A DNA stretch of 64,000 bases from Fasciola hepatica. Its lineage: Eukaryota; Platyhelminthes; Trematoda; Plagiorchiida; Fasciolidae. Location of the stretch: positions 916,001-980,000 of the forward strand of contig CANUEZ040000117.1 in NCBI GenBank assembly GCA_948099385.1, written 5' to 3'. A program made the translations under genes and the position numbers. Shown one piece after another: positions 23,700 through 34,569 of the stretch (positions within the stretch are counted from its first letter, which is position 1; each line of letters begins with the position of its first letter). The notes under the pieces were generated by a model, which saw nothing but the letters and a program-made list of their open reading frames with translations, was not told the origin of the DNA and did no database searches.

Positions 23700-24800
23700 C
23701 CGTACAATATGATATTATATTCTAATATAATTCTCACGTATATTATAAATAAGCGGTAAGTGTTATGTAGCACAGCTTTGTCGGAAAAGCTGGTTGTCAG
23801 TTGACGTCTTGGTTACCCCGGACAAACCTTCCCAAGATGGGTTTACAGTCATTTCCTTCAGCTGTGTGTTAGTGAAAGTTGAACGCTTGTTTAAAACATA
23901 TCAAATGGTGCCCGTTTTTTGATAAACTCCGAACTGATTTTGGCTCGGGCAAATTAACTAATTCTCATGAATTTCTTTGATCGAGGGAACACAATACTCT
24001 CCTTTCTTTAATCCGTCACGGTAACGTTTACGTGTATATTCACGTTGGGAGTCTTTGTGACCAACAAGGCGTCCGATGTGAATAGTAATAAAGTTCATGC
24101 GGAACGTGGTAGACGGCGAAAAGCTACGTGGATTTGATTACGGCGGTATGTTATATCTTTGATGCATGGAATTTTATCACGATGAAACAAATATTCCGAG
24201 CTGTACACTGTTCTGTCAGGAAAACTGATATGGTCCATTTGGTTAGTAGGTGTTACCACTGAGTACTTTCTCTATTGTTGTATTCGAATATGGAGACATA
24301 ATACTGGTAGCATTATGTACGTGCCGACCAATTATAGTGAGAATGTTCTGTTTTCAAGTCATCCCGTTTGATTGACTTAAAACAGATAGTTTGGGTGGCA
24401 CCAAGGAGTCGTAGTCATCACTCGTCACGTCACAAACGGATAGGTCCAAATTGACATACGGTTACGTCTCTTTCGAACGGTTATTTGTCCAGTTACCGCT
24501 TAACTGGATTCTTTTTTCGTCTGATTGATCGACTGTCCCGTTGGCAGCGCATCCGTTGATTAAAACCCTGACCTAGATACGGGACATGAGCGGACGTGTT
24601 CACTACTAACGGCACTTGACTGTCTATTGGCGATGCATTAGTTCACACCTTCATGGGTAGATTTGACATGCACAACATTTTTCGACGTTTCACGATATAA
24701 CTTATCATGGTGAATGCCTATCAGTTCTCGTGACCAGATAGGAGAAAATTATGGGTCAGAATGATTAGTAGAATAGGCAGTTTTCAACTGATTCACATGT
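23700..24800. other. No recognisable feature
   Basis: No open frame over 60 codons with a motif and no repeat copy was found. Confidence 0.4.
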
Positions 24801-24811
24801 TAAAAATCATT

Positions 24812-24895
24812 GTCCTCGGTGGGACGTGAACCCACCCACTAACGCCATTCCCGCTGTATGACCTCGTGCTCTACCAGCGGGGTCACCATGTGATA
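24812..24895 (-). repeat. tRNA-derived SINE head
   Basis: The minus strand reads CGCTGGTAGAGCACGAGG (box A, D-arm-like) and, about 30 bases on, a T arm with a perfect stem and 7-base loop (GTGGG-TTCACGT-CCCAC). No acceptor stem pairs, and CCCGCTG pairs instead with CAGCGGG downstream. It is a tRNA relic or SINE head, not a functional tRNA. Confidence 0.5.
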
Positions 24896-25034
24896 TCAAC
24901 GCTCACGTCACCACCGCAAAGCATAAAATCATTAACAGTCACTTCATCCTTGTTAGGAATCATCTATAGTGCTTATCCGTTGAGCCCCCACCCCCTGGGA
25001 ACTATCGGGCTACATGGGCTTGTCCTCAATGGGT

Positions 25035-25120
25035 TGCTGTATTAGCAGCTCACAGAACACACCCGATACTAAGGCATGGGTAGCTCCAGTGCACGGGTTC
25101 GAATCCTACAGATGTCAGTG
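25035..25120 (+). repeat. Pol III box B, SINE candidate
   Basis: GGGTTCGAATCC (about 25095-25106) is a perfect B box. A TTAGCAGCTCAC stretch about 55 bases upstream could be a degenerate box A. It sits next to the minus-strand SINE head at 24.8 kb. Confidence 0.4.
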
Positions 25121-25814
25121 ACCCTTACTAGGTCATATCCGTCAAAACCGTATTGCTTATTTTGGATAAGTAATTAGCTGGTCGATTGACTGGCTAGCCG
25201 ATCGATTTAAGTATAAATTGACAGACTGACAAAGTTAGCTGACAGACTGAAGGGTTAACTATTTGATCAGTCCAATAGCTATTTTGATTGGGTGATTGAT
25301 TAACTGATTGATTAATCAAATGACTGAGTGCGTGTGTTTTCGCTCAGGTGAATGAGCGAATGGACGAAAAAGCGTTGCCAACTGGAACATTAGTCCTGGT
25401 GGTGTTCAATAAAATACTTCTTTTTGAATAAGATCATGAAGACTTGTTATCTTCAGTTATTGTTTTCTAAAAGGATGGCCAATTTATTACAATGCAGTAA
25501 ACTTTCATAAAGCTTTCGGTTACATCAAAAAAAACTGTCGATGAGAAAACTCAACACAACCGGACAGGAAATTAGACAGGGTTGGTTATACGGGCCATCT
25601 CTTTTACATGTCACAGTTTTGCACGTGCATTTGTCTACTGGATCCCCTTTGCTTAGAACGCGCCGTAGCTGAATCACTTGTTCAGCAAGGAGACCGGATA
25701 CCTCCAGCGACATCACTCATGGCGGAATGTCTCCCTTAAAAATCTTCCTTAAAAATCTGTCATTCTTATCATCATTATCATAGATATTATTAGTCAAATA
25801 CTTTTTCCCCTTAT

Positions 25815-25965
25815 TAGGTTATATTGGAAAGCAAGTCGTAGGCGAACATATGTTTTCGGTATTTCATTCTCAGGCCAATTACAGTCACACTTATATGAAA
25901 AGAAATTAAGAAAAGAAAGAACATATTTCGTCAGTTAGTCGATAGGTTGACCGGCCATTCAATAG
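25815..25965 (+). repeat. Unclassified repeat F, plus-strand copy
   Basis: Aligns with the reverse complement of 30305-30460: GGAAAGCAAG, AACATATGTTTTCGGT, ATTTCATTC, CAATTACAGTCACACTTATA, AAAGAAAGAA and GTCAGTTAGTC occur in the same order in both. The two copies lie outside the two ends of element A. Confidence 0.6.
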
Positions 25966-26184
25966 GAAAGGAGCGGACTCTTTGAAATTACTTGTTACAG
26001 TCAGGGGCTTGGATGAGCATCACATTAGGGAATGGCGTCACTGACAATCGGTCACAGAAGTTCAAGTGTTTCGACCAGCTTCTTTAGAGACAAAGCTTAG
26101 GCCGTAGTAGCCGGATGCTGATTACCTCGGCCCTGACTAATGTCCTACGTCCAACTGATTTACGTTCATTCGGTTGAAGCCTCC

Positions 26185-26410
26185 TGTAGTGTTCGCAAAA
26201 GTCGAACTGGTACGATGTATTGAAATCGCTCCCAACCGGCACTACGCGAACCAAATTAAAAAAAGAACAACAGGGCTGCGGAATAACGCGTTGACGTTTT
26301 TATGGAACTGGTCTGTATAGGTGTTAAATCAAGGAAAATAATAGGGGAATTAGAAGTCAGTCAATTACAGCGAGCATTTACTGTACCTGTCCTCGGCAAT
26401 CCCGATCGTT
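26185..26410 (-). repeat. 3' LTR of element A (partial)
   Basis: Left end TGTAGTGTTCGC. Blocks such as ACGATGTATTGAAAT, ACTACGCGAACCAAAT, GTGTTAAATCAAGGAAAATAA and CTGTACCTGTCCTC align with the 5' LTR. Similarity stops after about 26410, so about 80 bp of the LTR start are missing or unrecognisable, and the pol frame (stop at 26365) runs into it. Confidence 0.7.
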
Positions 26411-27320
26411 TGAGGCACCGGTGCATTCCCCAGGTGTGTAATCTCGAACAAAGATTCATCAGGTTGTCCGGTGATGATTCCGCTTGTTGGTCGAAGCTCG
26501 TTGCCACGGTCGTATGTGACATCGCTGGAATCAAGACGCAACGTCAATGACCGCAGTCTTTTGGACTTGAAGAGAAGAACTAGACTGTTCTTGGTGGTTG
26601 CTTGCACTGCGTTTCCGTACTTCGAAAAGAAATGGTCGAGGAAAGCTTCCAAGTAGGGCAACGTTCTCGGGTTGGCTGATGTTAGGGCTTTTTACATGTA
26701 CCGCACGAAGTTCTCCGCTGCACTGTTAGAGCATGGGTGGCGTTGCGCCGTAGGCAGATGCCAACATTCGATTTCATCTAGCCAGGATTTCAGCTCCGCC
26801 GCACAGAATTGTGATCCATTATCGGTGGCTAGTACTTGAGGGATTCCTTCTCAGTTGAGATATTTCCGTAACACGTGCTTTACGAACGAAGTGTTTTGTG
26901 AACTGTTCAGGAACACTTCTGGCCATTTAGAATAGGATTCGATCAGTACAAGGACGTGATACCTGTTCAAGAATGGGTTACAAAAGTCCGCATAAACTCT
27001 CCGCTATGGAATGTAGCTTTCGAGCCATCGACTCCAGTTGCTTGGCCTCAAGTGAACTTTATGCAGACACGTACCGCAGTTCTTTGCCGTAGTGCAAATA
27101 TCCGCGTCCGATTCCAGTCACCAATATATCCGTCGAGCCAGGGACTTCATTTTGTCCTCACCAAAGTGGTCTTTGTGTAGTTCATCCCAAACCGACTCGC
27201 GCAATGCAGGTGGAATGACAAGCCGGTCACCTCAACAAGGGACGCCGTCGGGTTGGACACTGAATTCCTCTCGCAGTACGAACAACTGAGGAGACTGCCT
27301 CCTCACCTTGGGCTGCTGTC
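26365..27320 (-). pseudogene. Integrase region of element A
   Basis: Integrase inserts the element's DNA copy. Reading the minus strand from about 27270: LVIPPALRESVWDELHKDHFG, then YWWLESDADICTTAKNCGTC, giving an HHCC zinc-binding domain. The catalytic core follows: D in RRVYADFC, D in LATDNGSQF, and E in SAAENFV, with 35 residues between the last two (DD35E). A C-terminal tail (MPYLEAFLDHFFSKYG to TGQPDESLFEITHLGN) ends at 26365. TGA stops interrupt it at 27232-27234 and 26851-26853, and TAA after NFVRYM. All catalytic residues remain, but the frame is broken. Confidence 0.8.
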
Positions 27321-28800
27321 TCTTTCTGGTGGCCGAGATCACAGATGAGTAGTATCGTTTTGTCCGCTTGCTCAGTTCTTTCCTCGACACAGACGCAGCC
27401 GGTGAAATGAAATGGCATTAGTTCGCCGCTGCTAATCCCAAATATCGCGATAGAAAGTCTTACCAAGTCGAGACATGATGTCGTAGTTCGGACTTGTCGG
27501 CCATCAACACGGTTGGCTGAGATGGCGCAAATGGGGCTAGCCTCGGTCGATCGGCGATATTTGAATAAGACCGCGTATCGTCTTTTCACACTGTTCGTTC
27601 CACTGCCACACATCAGACAACTGATCTAGAAACAATGGTTGGGCTCGCGTCGCGTAGTTCGTAATGAATGTGGAGTAGTATTGCAGTCATCCAATAACTG
27701 ATCGAAAGTGCACCTGCATTTTAAGGGACTCGATGCCAATCAGGGGTCTGAAACGATTTGGTTCGGGTTGATAACTGTTTGCATTGACAGTAACCCCGAG
27801 CAATTCTAGTTCGGTAACACTGATTTCACAACCACGGGCTTCGATCGATGCATTTCTTTCCACGAACTTCTCCAGCAACTGTTGCAATCTGCAGTCGTGT
27901 TCCTCCATCGTGGATCCGAAAATGAGCACATCATCCTGATATGCCATCGCCCATTCATACCGTGGATCACGTCGTCTGTTGCAGCCTGATATATGCCGGA
28001 TGATACCTGCAGAAAGGACGGTACGAAATGTTTTTGGAACGTGCCCCACCGAGTGTTGATGGCTGTTAGGGGTTTAGACTCTGTGTGCAGCTCAATCTGT
28101 CACTACGCATCAGCCAGATCAATTTTTCAAAAATATTTGCTATCGAGGATGCATTTCATGAAGTCCTCCGGTTTCACGGTAGTTGCCGCACATCTTCTTA
28201 AACGGGAATTCAAGGTCAGTCGGTAATCACCACAAATCCGGAGTGTCTGTCCGTTGCTCTTCTTCGCCACCACAGTTGGAGTCTCCCAAATGAACGAAGT
28301 CACACGCGCAATGAAACAGTCTTGCTCCATTTTAGTAGGTACCCTCAAAACACAATCTCTTCGCTCGTACGGAAGCACTCGGAGCTTGGGAAACACCGGA
28401 CAACCATCCACTCGTAACTCGGCGGGCTCACCCACCATGCCACATTTATTATTGGAGCATTGAGCAATCAACTGCTGAAGAACAAGCTGATTCGCGGGAT
28501 TGTCGGACGTCGTTTTCAGGGTTACCGATCGCTCCGAGGCACGCAGAGCCCTCAAACCCAGAATCGATGGACTGTTCACGGAAATCAGGAATCGTACTGG
28601 GATATAGTCGCTCTTTAACCGAACCAGTAGTGTAGCCTCGCCCAGCACTGAAAATCGATGTCCAGTGACAGTGGATGCACACGTCAGTAGATTGTACGCG
28701 TACATTTGGCTGAATCAAGTCGAACACTGATTTCATAATGATGGACTTGATGCTCCCGGTATCAACTATGAATTTATGTTCCAATCTACACTGGAATGGG
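27320..28800 (-). pseudogene. Protease-RT-RNase H region of element A
   Basis: Protease: KFIVDTGSIKSII (28449-28784 frame) keeps the DTG active site, then a frameshift. RT: the 192-codon frame 28127-28705 holds TGHRFSVLGEATLLVRLKSD, RICGDYRLTLNSRLRR and EDFMKCILDSKYF, where a TGA (28127-28129) interrupts the usual YFSKIDLADAY block. KIDLADAY continues in frame, then a frameshift leads to AYQDDVLIFGSTMEEH (YxDD = YQDD) in the frame ending 27687 at TGA. LQYYSTFITNYATRAQPLF and the connection region follow. RNase H proper is degenerate. At least three stops or shifts are shared with the copy at 36.6-38.5 kb. Confidence 0.8.
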
Positions 28801-28859
28801 TCTGATTCGTACAGGAGTGGGTTGGAACTTCAGTGTGTGTACCGCATTGTCATTATTTG

Positions 28860-29597
28860 TCGGATCCTCAGGATGTGCACTCGTCACAGTGCAATTGGAC
28901 TGGCGGCAAACCTTGCGAATGTGACTAGGCTTTACTCATCATTGGCATGTAGCATTACGAAAACCGTAAGTGGTACGTAGGTGGAATTCGCCTCAATAAA
29001 ACCAGCGATTCATTTGCACTGTTTTGTCTTCAGGAATCATTTTGTTGGTCGGAATCGGTTTACGAGGACGAACGTGTTGGTAGAGAACTACAGACTGTTC
29101 ATCCGTCGCCTCGGTTACGTCATCGAATTGTTCACACGTTGACCGGGCCTCGGAGGACTTGAGGTAGGGCTTCAGAAATAGCTTCTTTTGCAACTGCGGA
29201 TGAATCATATCGGCAACGAGGAATTCACGCAACTGGGTCTCCAAATGAACACAGAAATTACACTTTCCAGCCTGTGTTCGTAGTGTTAGGATGAATTTAC
29301 TGAATTTCATCCTGAGACCACGGCAAGTTCAATCACCTGGAAATTTATCGGAACTACATGGCCTGGCAGTAGAGCCTTCAATTCGTCGAACGGAACTGCA
29401 GTAGGGGCTCTCAGATAAGCAAGGTTTTTCATCACCAAGTACAATGAACGGGCGCCAGCCGACAAGAAGGAAGCATTCTGGTTTTCTATCTTCACATCCT
29501 CGCGTATACTAAACCATAACCCGAAACCTCTAATTCAGTCTTCGATTTCAGATGTACAAGCGTGCAGGTTCAGCTGTTTAATACTGGACAGCTCCAT
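28860..29597 (-). pseudogene. gag of element A
   Basis: The ATG at 29595-29597 starts MELSSIKQLNLHACTSEIED; then TGA (29535-29537), and the frame resumes as IRGFGLWFSIREDVKIENQN with LVMKNLAYLRAPTAVPFDEL, a typical Gag core. A frameshift follows; LETQLREFLVADMIHPQLQK and SEARSTCEQFDDVTEAT run to a TGA at 28993-28995. The zinc knuckle is destroyed (two stops where the inverted copy has CQSCGKPGHIRKVC). The gag ATG is only 15 nt from the LTR, leaving little room for a normal primer-binding site, and I see none. Confidence 0.7.
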
Positions 29598-29611
29598 GAA
29601 GCGACGAGAAT

Positions 29612-29911
29612 TGTTGTATCGGCAATACCCGAACTGATACGATGTATTGAAATAGCTCTCACCCGGAACTACGCAAAACAAATCAGCAAGAACACCGAGG
29701 CTGTGGAATAACACGCCGATTTTATAGTGGAACCGGTTTATATAAATATGTTAAATCAGAGAAAATAATTGGTGGACAGATGATCGACCAATCACAGGGA
29801 GTTTTTGCTGTACCTGTCCTCTGAGATCCTGGTTAGATTGGGCTTATCCACGTGCGCAGCTATGGCGCTGTACCCCACAGTATCACGTGTCAGGGTTGCT
29901 AAATCACCACA
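29612..29911 (-). repeat. 5' LTR of element A
   Basis: 300 bp. On the minus strand it starts TGTGGTGATTTAGC and ends ATACAACA. A TATA-like site (TTTATATAAATATG, about 29738-29751) and an inverted CCAAT (CCAATCAC) lie upstream of the presumed start. The same blocks are found at 26.2, 45.6 and 52.9 kb. Confidence 0.7.
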
Positions 29912-30304
29912 CCTGTATAGGACGCTGAATAACGTAACGGAATCGACCTTGTGACATGAGTCAAACAGATTAACGAACGTAAAACATGATGCTGCTCATC
30001 TTCCTCCAATTTTGAAGCCAACGTATTTGGAGCTGTTTACCACATATAGATAGATGCCTTGTCGTTCGACCCACATAAGTGGCACCACAGGCGCATTTGA
30101 ATTGAATAATGACTACTGAAGAGATCAACAAAGGCTATCTATCATTGTTCTCGCATTTTATCATGGTTGATGTCGAGAATAAGCATCTGAGCCTGGCAGC
30201 GTTAAAAGTGGCTTTACACTTGGCCGATAAAACCCCGCTAATTCTCTCGATGGCCAAATTCCCGTTGTAAGGAATTCTGAAGAATAATAATAATGATGCC
30301 GGAC

Positions 30305-30460
30305 TGGCTGACTGATTGACTAACTGACTACATGTGTGCGGTTTCTTTCTTCCTTTATTTTGTTTACGTATAAGTGCGATTGTAATTGTGTTGGGAATGA
30401 AATCACCGAAAGCATATGTTTGATAACGTCTTGCTTCCCAATGTCAATTAGGGCTTTTCC
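30305..30460 (-). repeat. Unclassified repeat F, minus-strand copy
   Basis: Inverted partner of 25815-25965 (GGGAAGCAAG, AAACATATGCTTTCGGT, CACTTATACGTAAAC, GTCAGTTAGTC). It ends near an (ATT)n run. Confidence 0.6.
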
Positions 30461-30960
30461 ATGTACTCAGTATGCTATATATTGAACTTCGTTTCCGTTC
30501 TGCTTTACGAGACAGGTCATCTGACACTGAAATTGAATCATATAGTAAGGATTATGGTTCGAAGCACCGTTTGAATCGTGATGACATGCTTGTTCAATTG
30601 CCACTCTATTCGTATGACTTATTCACCTAATTCTCCGTCAGTCAAGTAGATAGGCAGCATGGTCTCTAAAGAAACTAGTCATTAAATCTACGGGACCCAA
30701 TTTACTGATGTCAGATAATGCGCCCTGTCTTGGACCGTTTGTTCCAACCCATATTCCCGTTAGCACCTGTCCCCTAACATGCCGTGTTCAACCCAGCTTA
30801 TCTTGATCGCAATTAGTCACGTTAGTGCTGACGATGGTCGGTTGTGCTGTGAGGCCGTAGTAACGGGGCATCCACCTAAGTGGTTTTGAACAAGCCATGA
30901 CCACGTTTCGGGTAATACTTGTTATTATTTATCCACCTGTCACAATAGACGTATAAACAT

Positions 30961-30962
<2 letters not shown>

Positions 30963-30995
<33 letters not shown>

Positions 30996-31100
30996 TCAGA
31001 ACTTCAATTATTGTAATTGCTACTATCATTATTATTATCAGTATTAGAGGTAGCGGTAGTAGTAGTAGTAGCGGAAGTGATAGTAGTAGTTGTAACAGTA
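30963..31100. repeat. Microsatellites: (TA)n and imperfect (GTA)n
   Basis: (TA)14 at 30963-30991 and GTA/GTAGC units at about 31046-31105. Confidence 0.85.
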
Positions 31101-31109
31101 GTGGCCAGG

Positions 31110-31255
31110 CTTTCACTGGTAAGTTTTCTGCCTTCCTCTCCCGGTTCGAATTGTGCTTCCGCCACAGGTTACCCTCCAGTTGGCAACCTCTAATTGGTCG
31201 TGATACATTTCATGAAATATTGTATCATTATTGCGCAATAAAGAAGTACATGCGA
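31110..31255 (-). repeat. SINE-like repeat G, minus-strand copy
   Basis: The minus strand shares with 44905-45055 (+) the blocks ATAATGAT(A/G)CAATATTTC, CAAT(T/C)AGAGG and TG(T/C)GGAAGCA, followed by a degenerate box B-like AATTCGAACCGG. The pair is inverted. Probably a SINE, but no clear box A. Confidence 0.5.
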
Positions 31256-32097
31256 AGATCAAACACAAAGATAAAAGGTAGTAGTAATAACATTGTTCAG
31301 TCACTGATGTTCTTGTACCTTCACTTCGTTCTCACGATAAAATACGACATACTATAATCAGGCTTATAGTTTTGCATTATTTAGCTGATGTAGATTTCTG
31401 GATACACCCAGGATGGCAGCCTCTTACATGCAACATTATTCGCGCCAATGTTTTTCAGTAGACCTTTTTGTGTTCAGTCTGGGGGAATGAGTACAAATAC
31501 GATGATAGAAAACGGTAGGTCTATTTATGATCTGGGATAATGACGCAAAAATCCAACGTTATTGGTGGGAAAAGTACCCGAACGCCTTGTCTGCTCTTGC
31601 AAGTATACTAAACAGTGACCGTACCGAACTGAATCCCTGTCAAAAATTTAAACTGAGAAGTCAGAAACCCGGGTTTGTACCGTTTATCTTTGACCATTTC
31701 GCTGAATTTGAACACGTGCTAATTACATTGTGGTTGTTTATATGGACGGGAAAATAGCTATTGAAACTGAGGCATGATTAAATTAAATGACAAATCATAC
31801 GAGAGGACAGAAAGAGAATGAAGACCGCGGAATTAAATGTCTGTTCATCATGGTCAAGTCGCACTGATAATCCAATCCAGCTGTTTGCAAAGCTCGAGTT
31901 TAAAATTGGCAATGTCTAAATCGTGCGTAACAGAGCAATCTAATGCTTGTTGCCTAGCATATGACCTTAAAAGAGTCTCTCGGATTTACGGAACTCATGG
32001 GCTGAATCAAATATTGCGTAATCGAGGATCTGATTGTTTTGAGTTTAGTCGATAACCTCATCATCGAAAATTGGCTATTCATCGTTTATTTTTCAAA

Positions 32098-32653
32098 TCA
32101 CACTGGAATACTTTCAACGGCGAAACAGCACAACTGTTTCTCTTTTCTGCCTATCCAGACTGCTGAGTACCCCCACATAGATTTATGGACGGCTCGATCG
32201 ACACAAGGAGGCAGCGGCCGCTTCACCAACCGTGTTGGTACACTTGTGGTTGTAAAGCCGATGACTGGATCGGCAGCGTAATAATTGCGTGTGACTTCCG
32301 AATTGGATCGTTTATCAATTAACCGACTGACGTAGTTATTTTTGAATGGAATTTGTAAGAACACTTTCATCTCCTGAACAACTCTCGGCTGATGAGTAAA
32401 TACATTTTCTTCGGTGTGCCTCAGAATCAACTGAACTGGGTCCCCTTTGCACTGTAGCGTTGTCGTTAGGACATGTTTCACGTGTCCTATGAAATAGCGT
32501 ACAAATGAGACCGATCTTATATTTCGTAACTGTAAAACTCCTGAAATATAGACGTCGTCCAGACCACCTGTATTCCCAGTAGGAGAATTTTCTATTCGAT
32601 CCATCTGATCGGCGAGAAAAATCTATGTCCGGAAAGATGTGATCTTTTTCCAC
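32098..32653 (-). pseudogene. Penelope-like element remnant 3: RT end and linker
   Basis: The minus strand carries the end of a PLE reverse transcriptase and the linker before the GIY-YIG domain: LYFRSFTVTKYKIGLICTLF with HRTRETCP (frame 32336-32653), then, after a frameshift, EMKVFLQIPFKNNYVSRLI and VIGFTTTSVPTRLVKRPLP in the 168-codon frame 32098-32604. In intact PLEs this is the RTL-RARK-IC, LPFKG and T-P-LPP series just ahead of the CIY of GIY-YIG. The nuclease itself is lost (CVDRAVHKSM takes its place). Remnants 1 and 2 supply the part that follows, so all three may derive from one family. Confidence 0.7.
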
Positions 32654-32659
32654 CCCGCT

Positions 32660-33740
32660 AGAAATCAGTTAAAAGCCTCAATTTTCAATGGTTATTTTAT
32701 TGACTAGATAAACACTCACAAGGCCTGCAGTTTGCACGCGTTTAGATGCAGCATATTGGTCCGCGATAAACTATGCCAGTCTAAGTTTCTGGTTTTCGGA
32801 TGTCGCTAGTTTCGAAATAAGGTTAAAATTTATTTCATGGTCTTCACGGTCAGTCGACAATTTAGAAACCGAAGCTGTTGCAGGCAAATGGCCATCGACC
32901 AAGAAGCAGACAAGACGACAAATGCCGTCAGGGAAGGTAGTATGTGCATTGGAAAAACAAGGCTTTGCCGCAGCCAATCAGAGCTAAGACGGCATCTCGT
33001 CTGTTAGTCGTTTAAGGGGCGCGCTTGTCTCGGATATGCTACGAGCATTCGCAAAGCGTGATACCACTGTATCACTGCTTCGGTTCAACACGAGACATTA
33101 GATGGAGTGTATTATTAAACGAATTCGATAGATCTTGCAATGTGGGCAGTAGGACATAAATGAACATGTCATCATGACAACGGAGGGAGTCTATAGCCTC
33201 CATCTGCCTCAGTTATCTGTAGATACAACTCGGTGGGATGATTTTGTGTCCTAGTTGCATGTAACACGAGAACACCCATTTGGACCAATCAATGTTTATT
33301 TTTCCGGTATACACACCAATCATCGTTCATGCACTTTCATACACAACCAAATACTTCGTGCGTGGATGATTCATCTTAGTGCAACGTTGGGTATTGCTTA
33401 CCGCTATGCGTAGGTCTCTCGCACATTTTCCATTTCCACATTACTTGACAGGGTTTGGCAACTTCGCACCCACTAGTCACATTATTCATGGACCAATAAC
33501 TGTGGGCACATGCTTTCTAGTGCGCAAGTATTGCCTAGAAAAATGTCTTATTTTGCATGCTAACCGACGGATGTATTCCAATACGAGTTCGAGTGTCTGT
33601 TGATTTCGTTTCGAGCAATCAGGTCACTACACTTGGCAACTGTGTTTGCCAAACTTCCAACGCACTTGGCTGCAAACAAGCCGGTTTTGTAATAATAACC
33701 AGCGAATGACAGTTGCGAATAGGTGACCATTGTAACACTG
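32660..33740. other. No recognisable feature
   Basis: Only short frames without motifs. Confidence 0.4.
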
Positions 33741-33749
33741 GGTCCTCTT

Positions 33750-34165
33750 TGCAAGATTATTGGCTGATACATCGATAGAAGGCCGATTTTTACTAGCAAA
33801 CTGCACGTCATTGTCTGCCTAGAATTGATCACAAAGCTCAAGCAGATGGATCGCCTAACCATTTCGTGACGAAACAGAACGAAATCATCCAATCGGACTC
33901 CAAAAATCACTCCCACCAAACCGAGCGGAATCACCCAATAGGCAGCTAATCCTTGCTTTAACCGAACGAAACGAAATCAGCGAATCGGGGCCGTTACCAT
34001 AAGAGCCACTGGGAAGACCATGTTGCGGGGAAGCGTTTTGGACCAATGCACTTCGTATCACGGTTTTGTGTGCGGTCACCTACGATCCCATATAAACTGC
34101 TAGCCTTTGTACAATATGGCAAAGTTTCGACTCCAGGAAATTTTCTCACTAGAACTAGTGGGTCA
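33750..34165 (+). repeat. Solo B-family LTR
   Basis: Starts TGCAAGATTATTGG, then ACATCGATAGAAGG, as in the 58.7-kb copy. It contains CATTTCGTGACGAAACAGAAC, ACCGAGCGGAATCACCCAAT, a TATA box (CATATAAACTGC, about 34091) and TTTTCTCACTAGAACTAGTG near the end. No primer site follows. Confidence 0.65.
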
Positions 34166-34419
34166 GTAGAAAAAACTTTTGACCCAGTTTATGGGAACAT
34201 GCGAATTCGTGTTCGCATGGAAGACTGAGTGTGAGGGTACGGTCTGCCACACCGTTCAATAGACGGCTTGATCTCACTTGCAGGTAGTGCGTCAGCACCG
34301 GCCAAGTACCGAGGCCACGAAACCATCCGTGACAGGATAGGTGGTCGACTGCGTGTATCGATAGAAGAGAGATGAATCATGGCAGCGCTGTATGAGCCTT
34401 AAGTCTTGATTGTCCACAC

Positions 34420-34560
34420 CAGTCGGACCAATGCACTGTGTGCAACGCCTGGACACATGGTCCATCAACTTATATATTCAGTATTTTACACTAATAAAAG
34501 TGAATGATTCACAGGTAGAAGTGAATTCTCATTAGAGTTAGTGGACGGAGTAAAAAGCAA
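34420..34560 (+). repeat. Partial B-family LTR (3' half)
   Basis: GGACCAATGCACTGTG, then CTTATATATTCAG (TATA-like), AATAAAA and GAATTCTCATTAGAGTTAGTGG match the second half of B LTRs. It lies 260 bp from the longer copy in the same orientation. Confidence 0.55.
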
Positions 34561-34569
34561 AGTATCACA

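Larger units (their letters stand above)
26185..29911 (-). mobile_element. Ty3/gypsy LTR retrotransposon A (decayed)
   Basis: Minus-strand element with 5' LTR 29612-29911, gag from 29597, protease, RT, RNase H, integrase, and a shortened 3' LTR at 26185-26410. Domain order PR-RT-RH-IN is that of Ty3/gypsy. Stops and frameshifts occur in every domain. The LTRs differ from each other by roughly a quarter of positions, so the insertion is old. A-type LTRs stand alone at 45.57 and 52.93 kb, and a 1.9-kb internal piece recurs inverted at 36.6-38.5 kb. Confidence 0.85.

Noticed and set aside
23277..23759. Five frames of 96-131 codons repeating YVCM or THIH
   Set aside because: Artefacts of the ATGT array, which is open in several frames on both strands.
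24812..24895. Functional tRNA gene
   Set aside because: A good T arm but no acceptor stem, and an alternative 7-bp pairing disrupts the cloverleaf.
26060..26100. GGTCGAAAC preceded by CTAAAGAAG on the minus strand as a hammerhead
   Set aside because: The CUGAUGA core is absent.
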